A stretch of 64,000 nt of DNA from Macrotis lagotis. Taxonomy: Eukaryota; Chordata; Mammalia; Peramelemorphia; Peramelidae. Of this stretch, positions 43,740 through 53,689 are shown one piece after another. Made by a program: the position numbers and the translations under genes. Below the pieces are notes generated by a model. That model did not search any database. It was not told where the DNA came from and was given only the letters and a program-made list of their open reading frames with translations. Numbering within the stretch: position 1 is the first letter of the stretch; each line of letters opens with the position of its first letter. The stretch covers positions 37,568,246-37,632,245 of the forward strand of contig NC_133665.1 of NCBI RefSeq assembly GCF_037893015.1. Direction: 5' to 3'.

Positions 43740-44280
43740 AGATCAGGTATTTTAGTTTACCTTTTCCTCAGGGTTCTCCTCATAAAGGTTACTCCTTATA
43801 AAGGGGTAAGGAGGAGGGGTGTCTAGTCTTTCTATCATTGGCTCAAGTCCCCACTAATTGTGTTCCCTCAATTTTAGGGTCTTTGACCCCAGTTCCACTT
43901 GGCTACATAAGAGTCAGATTCATCTTTACAAAGGAATATTTACTTCAAAGGTGTAAAAAGAAAAATTTACAAATACCGGGGGGCACATAATCTCAATCTC
44001 TAAGGAAAAGATTAGGTTCATAGTTTAACCCAGTTCCTAAATAGCTTAGTCCATCCAAGCTCCACCTTGACCTTGCAAATTATAAAGTCCATTTTTACTT
44101 GCATCCCAGCACCCTGGCTTCTTACACCTTACCTACTGGACTGGAAGCAACCTCTGGTCTGAAATCCTGACTCAGTTATCTTAGTCTGAGCTCCTGGGTC
44201 CATAGACTCTAATACCTGGGTCTAGATCTTAAAATGACAACTGAAACACACAAAAGTCCTAAACCAGGTTCTCAGGACAA
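43740..44280 (+). repeat. Unnamed interspersed repeat, copy A
   Basis: Shares an ordered series of blocks with 51400-52030: CATTGGCTCAAGTCC near 43839, TTTACAAAGGAATATTTACT near 43926, and ATAAAGTCCATTTTTACTT followed by TGGCTTCTTACACC, ACTGGACTGGAAGCA near 44082-44149. Both copies lie in plus orientation with similar spacing. No coding capacity and no A-tail were seen. It may be an LTR or a DNA-transposon relic; I cannot name it. Confidence 0.45.
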
Positions 44281-44420
44281 CAGAACATAAGGGGGAAATG
44301 GGGCAGGGTGGGGGTGGTGTGGGTGATAGTCTATCCTCCAGTCCCAGTTTAGTATATAGTGTCAAAATTTCAGACGAAAAGAGCTTTCACACACACCCAG
44401 ATGCTACTAGAAAAGGAGTA

Positions 44421-44473
44421 GGAGAGAGACAGAGAGAAACAGAGAGAGACAGAGAGAGACAGAGAGAGACAGA

Positions 44474-44520
<47 letters not shown>
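44421..44520. repeat. (GAGACA)n/(GA)n tract
   Basis: Several GAGAGACA units, then an uninterrupted GA run of about 45 bp. Homopurine. Open frames here (44298-44558 plus, 44370-44591 minus) only encode Arg/Glu or Ser/Leu repeats. Confidence 0.95.
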
Positions 44521-44521
<1 letters not shown>

Positions 44522-45340
44522 GTATCAGTTTACCAGTTTTAAAGATATAACCAAGTAGAAGGAGAAGGTTCCTAGAAGCAAATCCCTGCATTGTCCCACA
44601 TGGGTATCTCTATGCTCAGTGATTTGGGCATGCACAGAAAAGTCCCATTATAAATTACAAATGCTGTACTGAACAAAATCAAGCCAGAAGATCCATTTAA
44701 GCAGTTAGGTATTTAGCTTCAGTTCTCCAACTATGAATCTGTCCCTGGAGATAATGCTTATGCTGATTTTGATAAACTTTTCTTCATCAATAGGCACACA
44801 TCTATCAAATACATCCTTAATGAATATATGAGAAGAGAATAAGCAGACTTTTGCAAATTATATTCCACAGCAGAACACACACAACTATTGATAAAAAAAA
44901 AAAGTTACAGAGAATACAAGATTCCATGGTAGTCATTACTATTTAAGAAGTATTTGAAGCAGTAGTACAAACTAGTCTTAAAAACTATCCTCTGGCATGA
45001 TGTCTTTCAGACATAGGTTAAGATCAAATAAGATTCCTTGATAGTTAGAATTACCATAATTTGATTTGATTATTAATAGCAAACAAAGCAAAAACTGGGA
45101 GATAGATATACTCATGATAGATGTCCAGGGCATCTAAATGAAAGAGGGAATATTTTCCAAATGTTCTTGCTGGCAAATGACATTGCAATGCTTGTGTCAA
45201 GTCTCAGAACACTGTGGAGATAAATGAGACCATAACTAATTTAAATAGCCTGAACTAACAATTCAAATAGGAAAAATCAAGGGAATAAAAATTATCTATT
45301 GTCTAATCTATGAGATGCATATGTGTATGTGTATGTGCAT
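44521..45340. other. Intergenic, nothing recognised
   Basis: No gene or named repeat. Confidence 0.5.
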
Positions 45341-45427
45341 AACCCTACAAATATATATATAGTTACATATGCACATAAATATATATATAGTTACATATGC
45401 ACATAAATAAATATATATATATATATG
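45341..45427. repeat. TA-rich repeat with a 28-bp tandem duplication
   Basis: Two identical 28-bp units at 45349-45376 and 45377-45404, each with a TA run followed by GTTACATATGCACAT, then a longer TA run. Confidence 0.9.
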
Positions 45428-45476
45428 TCCCTTCTACATCATCATCACAATTTTTCCTACCATGGATTGGCATAAG

Positions 45477-45669
45477 AAATTACTACAAATGGAGGGGTGG
45501 GAGTTGGGACAGCTAGGTGGCAAAGCACTGGCCCTGGAGTCAGGAAGACCTGAGTTCAAATCCAGTCTCAGACACTTAATAATTCCTTAATTGTGTGATC
45601 TTGGGTAAGTCACTTAACCCCCTTGCCTGGCAAAAATCAAAACAAACAAAAAAAATTATTATAAATGGA
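45477..45669 (+). mobile_element. tRNA-derived SINE
   Basis: Body 45494-45652: GGGACAGCTAGGTGGCAAAG (head lacks a few bases), CACTGGCCCTGGAGTCAGG, GACCTGAGTTCAAATCCAG, AAGTCACTTAACCCCCTTGC and an A-rich tail. Target duplication AAATTACTACAAATGGA (45477) and AAATTATTATAAATGGA (45653), two mismatches in 17. Confidence 0.93.
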
Positions 45670-45977
45670 AATTTAGGGGGGAGTTTTGCAAAAGATGCCC
45701 TATTTTTATTTAATGTTGACCTAGAGATTGCCTATAAATAACTACTTAACCCAAATTTTACAATAATATATTATAAACACTCCATGAAAGAAAACGTTCA
45801 GACTTCTTCTCTTATACAAAGGAAGGATCAGAAAATTTTCCACAGACTTTCCAGATTGTAGGGGTGCCACTCCACTAACATCCACAATATGGAAGAGATA
45901 ATTATATAGATATATACCTACTAAGGTATACATATATACACACTATCTATCTATTTATCTACCCATCTACCAACATA

Positions 45978-46020
<43 letters not shown>

Positions 46021-46660
46021 GGAGTTGAACCCTGAAAATCAGTAGTTATATGGCATCAGAATTGAATAGCAGGAAGATAAGAAGCTAGATGGAATTTGGG
46101 AAATTATGCTTTCTATGACCCCCATGCTTCTCCCTGGAATAAAAATTCATATTTTAACACTAATATGCTTCTATTGATGGCATATTGCTATGAATTACAA
46201 AAAAGAATAATATTTGAGAAATTCTAATTGTACATCTCTCCCCCATAAGACAATAGAGAACTGCATGGTGAGTATAAATGGACTATAGCATATTATCAAA
46301 GATAAATTAAATGCAAAATGCAGTTTAAAAAAGTCATCAAAGATGTATATTATTGGAAAAAAGGTGGTCCAAACATGTAGTAAGAACAAATGAAGAGATG
46401 GTCATATTATATGCTTCATTGATAATCATATAATATCAACAGATGTAGGGGAGGGACTTGAGGAGAGTGAGTAACTCCTTTGGTTAGAATTTAGGGGAAG
46501 ATATAGGCAAGAGCTGTGCAGGATAAAAAGGTGTAGATAGATTGAGATCTACAACCCTGGAGGAAGTGAAGTACATGCATGATGAATGGTTTAAGTTAAA
46601 AATGAAACAAAGTAAATGCCTCATTGGCAACGATAACTACTTCACAGACTGGAATGCGTT
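45670..46660. other. Intergenic with a (GA)n tract
   Basis: A TATC-rich stretch at 45944-45965 and a GA run at 45981-46018. Otherwise no recognisable element. Confidence 0.55.
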
Positions 46661-46686
46661 ATACACATGCACACACATACACACAA

Positions 46687-46717
<31 letters not shown>

Positions 46718-46762
46718 TGCACACATGCACCCACGCACGCGCGCAAGCATGCACGCAAGCAC
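46661..46762. repeat. (CA)n microsatellite with GCAC-rich end
   Basis: AC repeats, about 13 in the longest perfect run, followed by CACGCACGCGCGC-type variants. Alternating purine-pyrimidine throughout. Confidence 0.95.
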
Positions 46763-48060
46763 ATCTCCAAAATATTTTCTCTACCAATGACTTTGCAGAC
46801 ACTGAATCTGCTTCATCTCTGATCACTAAAGAACCAAGTCTTTGGCTTCAAAAGCTAAGAAAAAAAATTATCTGAAAGAAATCAAAACAGTCAAGTTGGA
46901 AATGTTTATCTTATAAAATGAAATCTATAACTATCTTTAAATTGTAATTTAGAAAAATAAGAGAAATATACCAAATTATTTTCAAATGTCCCCTGCTTAA
47001 ATGTATTTTTCCAATGTTCTTTCTTAAACATCACTTGGTAAATATTGACAATAGCCACAAAACAAACCTAACTACTCAGATTGCAACTGTCATCAGTAAT
47101 ACTACCTTCTAATATGAAAGATAATTTAATGTGTGCTGAGTATATTTCTACATATGGTAGTACTTTATATAAAATCATCTGTGATGTCAACTACTTTAAA
47201 GATAAATCTAGAAATTATACAGTAACATTCTGTACAATACCAAGTGGACCAAGTCAGAATTAATCCTCTAAAATGGAATTTAGCTCTGTAGGAATATTTT
47301 TATTGTTATGAGTTTTAGCTATTGGGGTTGAGGTGGAGTTTAGACAGGAATTTATTTCCAGGGAAAGTATGTCCCACCACACAAACAGGATTAGCCTTTA
47401 GATGCAAGTGTTTTGTGGAAAGAAAAGTGAAGTGAAGGAGAGAAAGGATATCATATGATTATCCTGGATTAGGTAGCAAGTAAGCCCTCTGTTAAAAATG
47501 GCAAACATGACAAGAAAAGCTGTATTCTTGTTAATTAAATATTCTGATTAATAAATAATAGCCACACATGCCACACACAGATGGCCAAGTTTCAGAAACT
47601 AAATCAAATTAAAAAAATATTTTTGGTGATTCAAAAGACATTCAAGATTTTGCAATTCCTCAAGGTCACATTATTAACTTGGATTATTGCAGATGTGCAG
47701 ATGCACAAATATACAATTAATAAGAGCATTTCCATTGATACAATAATAAATTTAAAAGTTTACTGTATGTGAGAAAAGAAATCCTTTTATAAAACCATTG
47801 AATCATAGAATTTTTTAAAATTAGAACATAGAGATAAAAAAATCCAAACTATGGAAAAGGGGGAGGGTGTAATTTATTATTAGAAAAACTTTAGGACAAA
47901 GACTAAGAGTTTCTTAGCCCCCAGAGAATAATCCATATTGAGATATATGAACCAATGTGGCAAAATCACTTTTGATTTGCTAGAATGGCAAATGTTGAAC
48001 AAGAGGTACACCAAGGGGTTATCAGGAGAGCTCCTTTGAACAAATCAAATAGCTTATAGG
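46763..48060. other. Intergenic, nothing recognised
   Basis: About 1.3 kb of AT-rich DNA without a named element or gene. Confidence 0.5.
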
Positions 48061-48099
48061 TCGCTATAGTTGTTGGTGGTTCTTCATGTTTGAAGAGGA

Positions 48100-48745
48100 A
48101 GAAAATGACATCACAATGTCAAGGTCAATGTATGTGTCCAACTTTTTTTGATCTTATAAATAAAGTTCAGAAGATTCTACCACAGGCTGGGCATAAATAG
48201 ATTTTATGACCATTTGGAAGGAAAATGTCTCTAAATTTTTGCATCTCAACATAACTTTGGAGCTGCTGCAATTCTGCTTTGCGCATAGAGCCTTAGATTT
48301 TGTGGTTTTCTAGTATATTCCACATTTCACAATTGATTACAAAGTTCTTCCCAGAGATCGTGAGAATGTCCTTGTATCACTTTTTCTGACCATGATGTGA
48401 GTACCTGCCTTGTTGAGTTCTCTATGAAGTAGTCTTTCGGGCAGATATACATTTGGCATTTGAACATTGTGGCCAGACCATCAGAGTTGCTCTCTGCAGT
48501 AGAGCTTGAGTGCTTCTCAGTTCAATTTATAAAAGAACTTCAGTCCAGTACCTTATCTTGCCAGGGGATTCTCAGAATCTTCTTAAGACAATTCAAATGG
48601 AAGCATTTCAATCTTCTGACATAGTGACAATGAGGTCAGCACAAAAGCTCAGTAGACCTTCAGTTTGGTAGGCAGCCTAATACTTCTCTCCCTGCATTCT
48701 TTCAGTCTTCCAAATGCAGAACTAGTTCTGGTAATGTGAGCATCA
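48100..48745 (-). pseudogene. LINE C-terminal RT-thumb and zinc-finger remnant
   Basis: In reverse: a TSSAFGRLKECR stretch (about 48730-48690), an H-x-N-C-L-K-K-I-L-R-I-P-W-Q-D-K-V block (about 48607-48555), a HGQKK-YKDIL block (about 48395-48365) and CPACGRIF near 48205-48180. The last is the C-x2-C start of the C-terminal finger; downstream the finger is broken. Frameshifts throughout. Confidence 0.7.
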
Positions 48746-48789
48746 GCCTCATTTATGTGTACATTCCTACAAAGAAAAATTTTATTCCT

Positions 48790-49335
48790 CCCTGCTAGAT
48801 CTGGTAATCTGAGTCTACTCTAGAGTTAAAGTCACTCAGAATTACAAGCTTGTCCTTTTTTGACACATTGGTGATGAGAGTCTTCAGATCTTCATAAAAT
48901 TCTTCTTCAACCTCATCAGGGTTCATCATGGTGAGAACATATGAACCAATGAAGGTGACATGGCAGTTCAGTTTCCTGCAAGAAGCAATCACATTGTCAT
49001 AAGTCTGTCATTTACTCCTTTTTTGGGAGGCTTAAGAGCTTGTTGACTACATGAATTTTGATTGCAAAACCAGTTTCATAGCACTCCCATCACTGTAATA
49101 ACTCAAGAAAAAAAGTGTACCCAGTTCTGACTTCAGAAAGCTGACCTTTATTTACCAGTCTTCATTCGGGGCTGCTATTTGGATGTAATAACTGCTGAGT
49201 TTTCTCAGAACAAGAGGTTTCAGATCTATTGGACTGTGCATTGTCCATAAGCTGCTAATATTCCATGTACCAGTAATGAATGGAATAACTTTACTTAGTT
49301 TTTGTCCATGTTTTTGCATTTCAATTGCAGAGTAG
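48790..49335 (-). pseudogene. LINE endonuclease domain remnant
   Basis: AP-endonuclease-like domain that nicks target DNA. In reverse: TGTWNISSLW (about 49275-49240) matches the N-terminal TWNV-type motif; a KLSSYYIQIAAPNED stretch (about 49205-49160) stands where relatives have the catalytic Glu motif (…ALSET); then the open segment 48992-48795 with NPDEVEEEFYEDLKTLI and LVILSDFNSRVD. The last corresponds to the GDFNARVG motif with Gly to Ser and Gly to Asp changes. Stops lie between the blocks. Confidence 0.75.
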
Positions 49336-49594
49336 AATCCCTGCCTGCCACTATAAAGCAGTCTAGGGTTAAATGAAGTTCACAATTTTCTGACCTCTTC
49401 TTCATGCCAAAAGATGAACAGTGAGGTCCTTAAGAAAGCTGCTCAAACATTCAATGGGTTGCCAATCCCACTGCTGCTTCAGTCTAGTGAAAAGATGACC
49501 CTATGGCATGAGTCACCTATGTTCAGGGTTATGATTATAGCTCCCAGTGTGCGTGCTCCATCACTAGCCCATTGCCACAGGACTTCAAGGTAGG

Positions 49595-49709
49595 TAAAAT
49601 AGTAACAAAGTAAAATAATAAATAATAAAATAGTAAAATGGTTGAAAAGCAAAATGATAAAATTGTAAAACTATTGAATAGTAACATAATAAAATATTGA
49701 AATAGTAAA
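49595..49709. repeat. Degenerate AAAATAGTAA-type tandem repeat
   Basis: About ten loosely conserved units of 9-12 bp (AAAATAGTAAC, AAAATAATAAAT, AAAATGATAAA, AAAATTGTAAA and similar). Confidence 0.8.
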
Positions 49710-50290
49710 TCACCCATAGGTGATGTCTTTTGATTTGGACATAAAGGGAATATAAATGAGGCAGACTTGCACAATGTCATCAGCTTCACTCTGTCTTCCA
49801 GAGTCATCAGAGAGCTGTGGCAAGAAAAAAGTCAAGACAAATTGGCAATGGACTATAGGATACAGTGAATGATCTTGGCATCTTTGGTGACTGACCAAGT
49901 TCTAAGCAAACCACAGTGCCTGCTCCTGCTGCCTTCATGGCCCATTGAAACAAAATATTCACATCTACCTATTCCACCAGGGAAACCTTCACATACTTAG
50001 GGTAGACACCCTGCTTGACTCACTGTCAGATTTGAGGCCTGTTGGCTACCTTCAATCTGGTTTTGCATATCTTTTAAGATGGTTTAACAATATGTGACCA
50101 CTGTGAATGCTACTGTTTCTTAAGAGTCACAGGTGAGAATCAGATGAAGGTGGACACCAGAAGTAGATGAGTAGCCCTGAAAAGGCTCAGCAACCTTCAC
50201 GTCAGACTAGACCTCCATGAACATCCCATATAACCCTACTTATAGGGTAGTCCTTAATTGCCTCTCCTTTCAAAAGTCATGAATGACTGC

Positions 50291-50980
50291 CCTAGGGCAG
50301 AAGCACAAGAAAGTCTCCTTTTTCTAAACCACAATTTTCTTGCCCAACCAAATAACAGAGCTTTGGAGATATTGAAAAGTTGAGACATTCATTAAATATC
50401 ATAAAAAAGCACATCAGCACTACACATACTTGGCCATGTGACCAAAGAAAGAAATTCTTGGACAATGTTCCTAAAACTCATCCATCTATGTAGAAGAAAA
50501 GAAAAGTTTTATTTCTTAGGCACTGCAATCCCAGAATCTAGTTTCCAAGTTAGGAAAAGATTTCTTATATAACACCACCTTAGGAGTCACTCCAGAAATT
50601 GGGATATTGCTTGCTTCTTGGAGAGGAAAATAAGATCTCCTAAATGGCCCATTATCAGGAAAAGAAATCAGGAAAAAAGCCATAAGATGAAGTAGCAGAA
50701 AGCATGTACTTTATTCCTTACTATTAATGGGAATTATTCAGACAGTGCAGGCACAACAGGAAAGAATCTGGCTAAGAAGCAAAACCAAAATATATTTGCC
50801 TCTTAGGGGTGGCACTTTAAGAGTGGAAGTACCTGTGAAGCTTTACCTTATGATAGGTCCTGAATAAATGTTTGTTGATTTGACTTAAAGGACCCTATGG
50901 AAGAGAAAAGTGTTTACCTTAATGAAAGAGTTTGCAACCCCCAAGTTTAGTTCCCTTTCAAAGAGATTCCAAATTATAAT
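50291..50980. other. Intergenic with one L2-like scrap
   Basis: An L2-like end (GGTCCTGAATAAATGTTTGT) at 50853-50875. Nothing else recognised. Confidence 0.5.
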
Positions 50981-50984
50981 ATGA

Positions 50985-51172
50985 TCATAGGATAATAGGA
51001 AAGAACTTTAAAACTCAAAATTCACCTCATTTTACTGAGGAGAAACTAAAATCTAGAAAGGTAAGATAACTTTTCTAGGGTTATAGATGATAATCTCCTG
51101 AGTAAGAATTTTAACTCAGATCTACTGAGTCCAAATTCAGCATTTTTCTACTAAATCTCACTTCCTCTTCCT
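50985..51172 (-). mobile_element. MIR-type SINE, minus strand
   Basis: CTCATTTTACTGAGGAGAAA, CTTTTCTAGGGTTATAGATG and ACTCAGATCTACTGAGTCC in reverse MIR order. Confidence 0.7.
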
Positions 51173-51399
51173 TACTGATGCTGAAATGGATTAACTTTAA
51201 GTCACCAATGGGAAAAAAATAGAACCCCTAAGAGAGGAATAATTGTGTTTATTGCTTACAGATTTCTCTACATGATTTAAATGTTTTCTATACTTGTTTA
51301 TGGATCACTATTAGTCCTTAGCTCCTTCATTTTCCTTAGAATTAAAAAAAAGTTGCCTTTTATCCTATTATAGCTCCTATAATCTCTGGTAGTTTTTAT

Positions 51400-52030
51400 C
51401 CTAAGTCTTAGTCATACTGAGTCAGGTTCCCTAGAGTAAAACTGGCTATATCTCCATGTTCAGGGTTCTAGGAGTATCCATGGAAGGTTGAGATGTCTCT
51501 TCCTTAATGTTATCAGCTCAAATCCTCAACCTGGTGTGTCAATCTATTAAAGATTAACACCTTAATTTCAGTTAACCAATTAATATCAATTACCTTTTAC
51601 AATGGAATATTTATTGAGAAAATATAACAAGAAGAGAGTTATAGAGTCAGTCCTTCCAACACTTAGGAGCACAGTGATCATATTCTACCTCAGCATCTGG
51701 GGAAAGTGGGATCACCCTTAAAGCAATCATAACAAAGGGTTCACACTGCCAAGTTTACTTCTCTTTGCAGAATAGTCACTTTTACTCTCTCTGGGCTTCT
51801 TTCTATGCACTGGCCCATTGGATTAAAGCACATCCTTTAGACTTCACCCTCCTGCCCTTTCAAAGTTCACAAAGTCACAAAATAATCTGATTTTCCTTCT
51901 AAGAGGAGTAAAACATATCTGTGCCATAAGGACAGTCACTGTTGGTAGGTTAGCCTGTGGTTCATCTCAGATGTCCCAGGGAACTTATAGCACTCCTCAC
52001 TCCAAAACAGCCAAATCATCTTTAGGGCTT
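51400..52030 (+). repeat. Unnamed interspersed repeat, copy B
   Basis: Ordered blocks shared with 43740-44280: TTATCAGCTCAAATCCTCAA near 51509, TTTTACAATGGAATATTTAT near 51594, and AATAGTCACTTTTACTCTC followed by GGGCTTCTTTCTATGCACTG and CATTGGATTAAAGCA near 51770-51830. Similarity is by eye and partial. Confidence 0.45.
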
Positions 52031-53032
52031 TTTATAAGTATTTTTAGTTCTGACTCAACAGTATAAAGCTTCTCTTCTTCATATGTTAACAGAATAAAGA
52101 TAATACCTGCACAGACTCTGAAGTCTACATAGCATCACATTGGGCAGAACCCATCATGTCTGCTCATTAGGTCTGGGATCTCCAATTACATGATAGTAAT
52201 CAATTTATTTTAAATGTTTCTATGACAAATAGAGATACTGCCACATCCATCTGTAGAAGAATAATATCAACTTATATACAAACTGTGGGGTTTTTTTTGA
52301 GAGTAAAGTGTTGACATACAGCAATAATAGTAATTTCTGCAGTGCTACTCCAAGATTAAACCTGTGTACATGAGCTCAGAGCTTGTGGGTATGGTTACAC
52401 ATACCTACACAAATGCATACAAATTTATGAAAATTATGAAAAGCATTCTGCAAACTTTAAAACTTCATAGACAAGCAAGTTATTTGGTAATGATGATGGT
52501 TATTATTACTCTGCCAAGCTGCTTACTGCAGCAAAACAAACTGTGGAATACCATAATCACTGGAGCATCAAAACTATAAGCAATTCAAAGGCAAAGAAAA
52601 GTCATACATAATGGGTATTAAGCTGTAGTCTACAGCATATTTCTAACAATGATAAAGTTTGAAAACTTGCATAAATACATCATCAAAAATGGTATGACAA
52701 GAAAAGAAGATGGGCTGATTCTATAGGGAGAATAAAAACAGATGGATAGCCTGTGTATTGTATTGGAACCCCAGAGATGAAATCAATGATTAAAGAATCA
52801 GTAGAAGGCTAACTGAACTTTGTAGAGGTGGGGTAAGAGAAAGGAGGACTGAAAAAGCAATATACACAATATATACAATATACAATACAAGACAGTATAT
52901 ATAATAGGAAAGTGAATATGCACTGATGGAATCATAGATCCATTAGAATCAACCAAATTTTTCAGAGACAAGTGAATTCTTCAATGGTTAAGACAATCAA
53001 CTTCTATAGAGAAATCATTGAACTGTCCAGAG
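52031..53032. other. Intergenic, nothing recognised
   Basis: AT-rich; ATATACAATATAC repeats at 52858-52890. No gene. Confidence 0.5.
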
Positions 53033-53689
53033 AATTTCTTTTTTTGAAAGACTTTATTTATTTTGAGTTTTAGAAGTTTACCCCATTCTTGCTTCCCTCC
53101 CCCACCCCCAACAGAAGGCATTCTATTAGTCTTTATATTGTTTCCATGGTATACATTGATCTCAGCTGAATGGGATGACAGAGAAATCATCTCCTTAAGG
53201 AAGAAAAATGAAGTATGAGATAGTAAAATTACATAATAAGATAACTGTTTTTTCTAATTTGAAAGTAATAGTCTTTGGTCTTTGTTCAAAGTCCATAATT
53301 CTTTGTCTGGATACAGATGGTATTCTCCATTGCAGACAGCACAAAATTGTCCCTGGTTGTTGAACTAATGGAATGAGCAAGTCCGTCAACATTGATCATC
53401 ACTCCCATGTTGCTGTTAGGAGGTACAATGTTTATCTGGTTCTGCTCACCTTGCTCAGCATCAGTTCAGGAAAAATCCCTCCAGGCTTCCCTGAATTCCC
53501 ATCCCTACTGGTTTCTAATAGAGCAATAGTGTTCCATGACAGCTTGTTAAGTCATTTCCCCAATTGAAGGACATTCACTTAATTTCCAAGTCTTTGCCAC
53601 CACAAGCAGGACTGCTATAAATATTTTTGTACAAGTGATATTTTTACCCTTTTTCATCATCTCTTCAGAGTATAGACCCAGTAGTAATA

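Larger units (their letters stand above)
48061..50290 (-). mobile_element. APE-type LINE (RTE/BovB-like), internally deleted, minus strand
   Basis: Read in reverse: a 5' region (50290-49400), an endonuclease part (about 49330-48790), then directly the C-terminal part (about 48740-48100) and the 3' end with GACATTGTGATGTCATTTTC at about 48125-48106. The family is the one at 1-395. Between the endonuclease block and the C-terminal block the central reverse transcriptase is missing. An AT-rich tandem lies in the 5' region at 49595-49709. Confidence 0.75.

Noticed and set aside
44298..44591. Arg/Glu-rich and Ser/Leu-rich open frames
   Set aside because: Translations of the GA repeat on the two strands.
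46542..46875. His/Thr-rich open frames
   Set aside because: Translations of the CA repeat in two frames.
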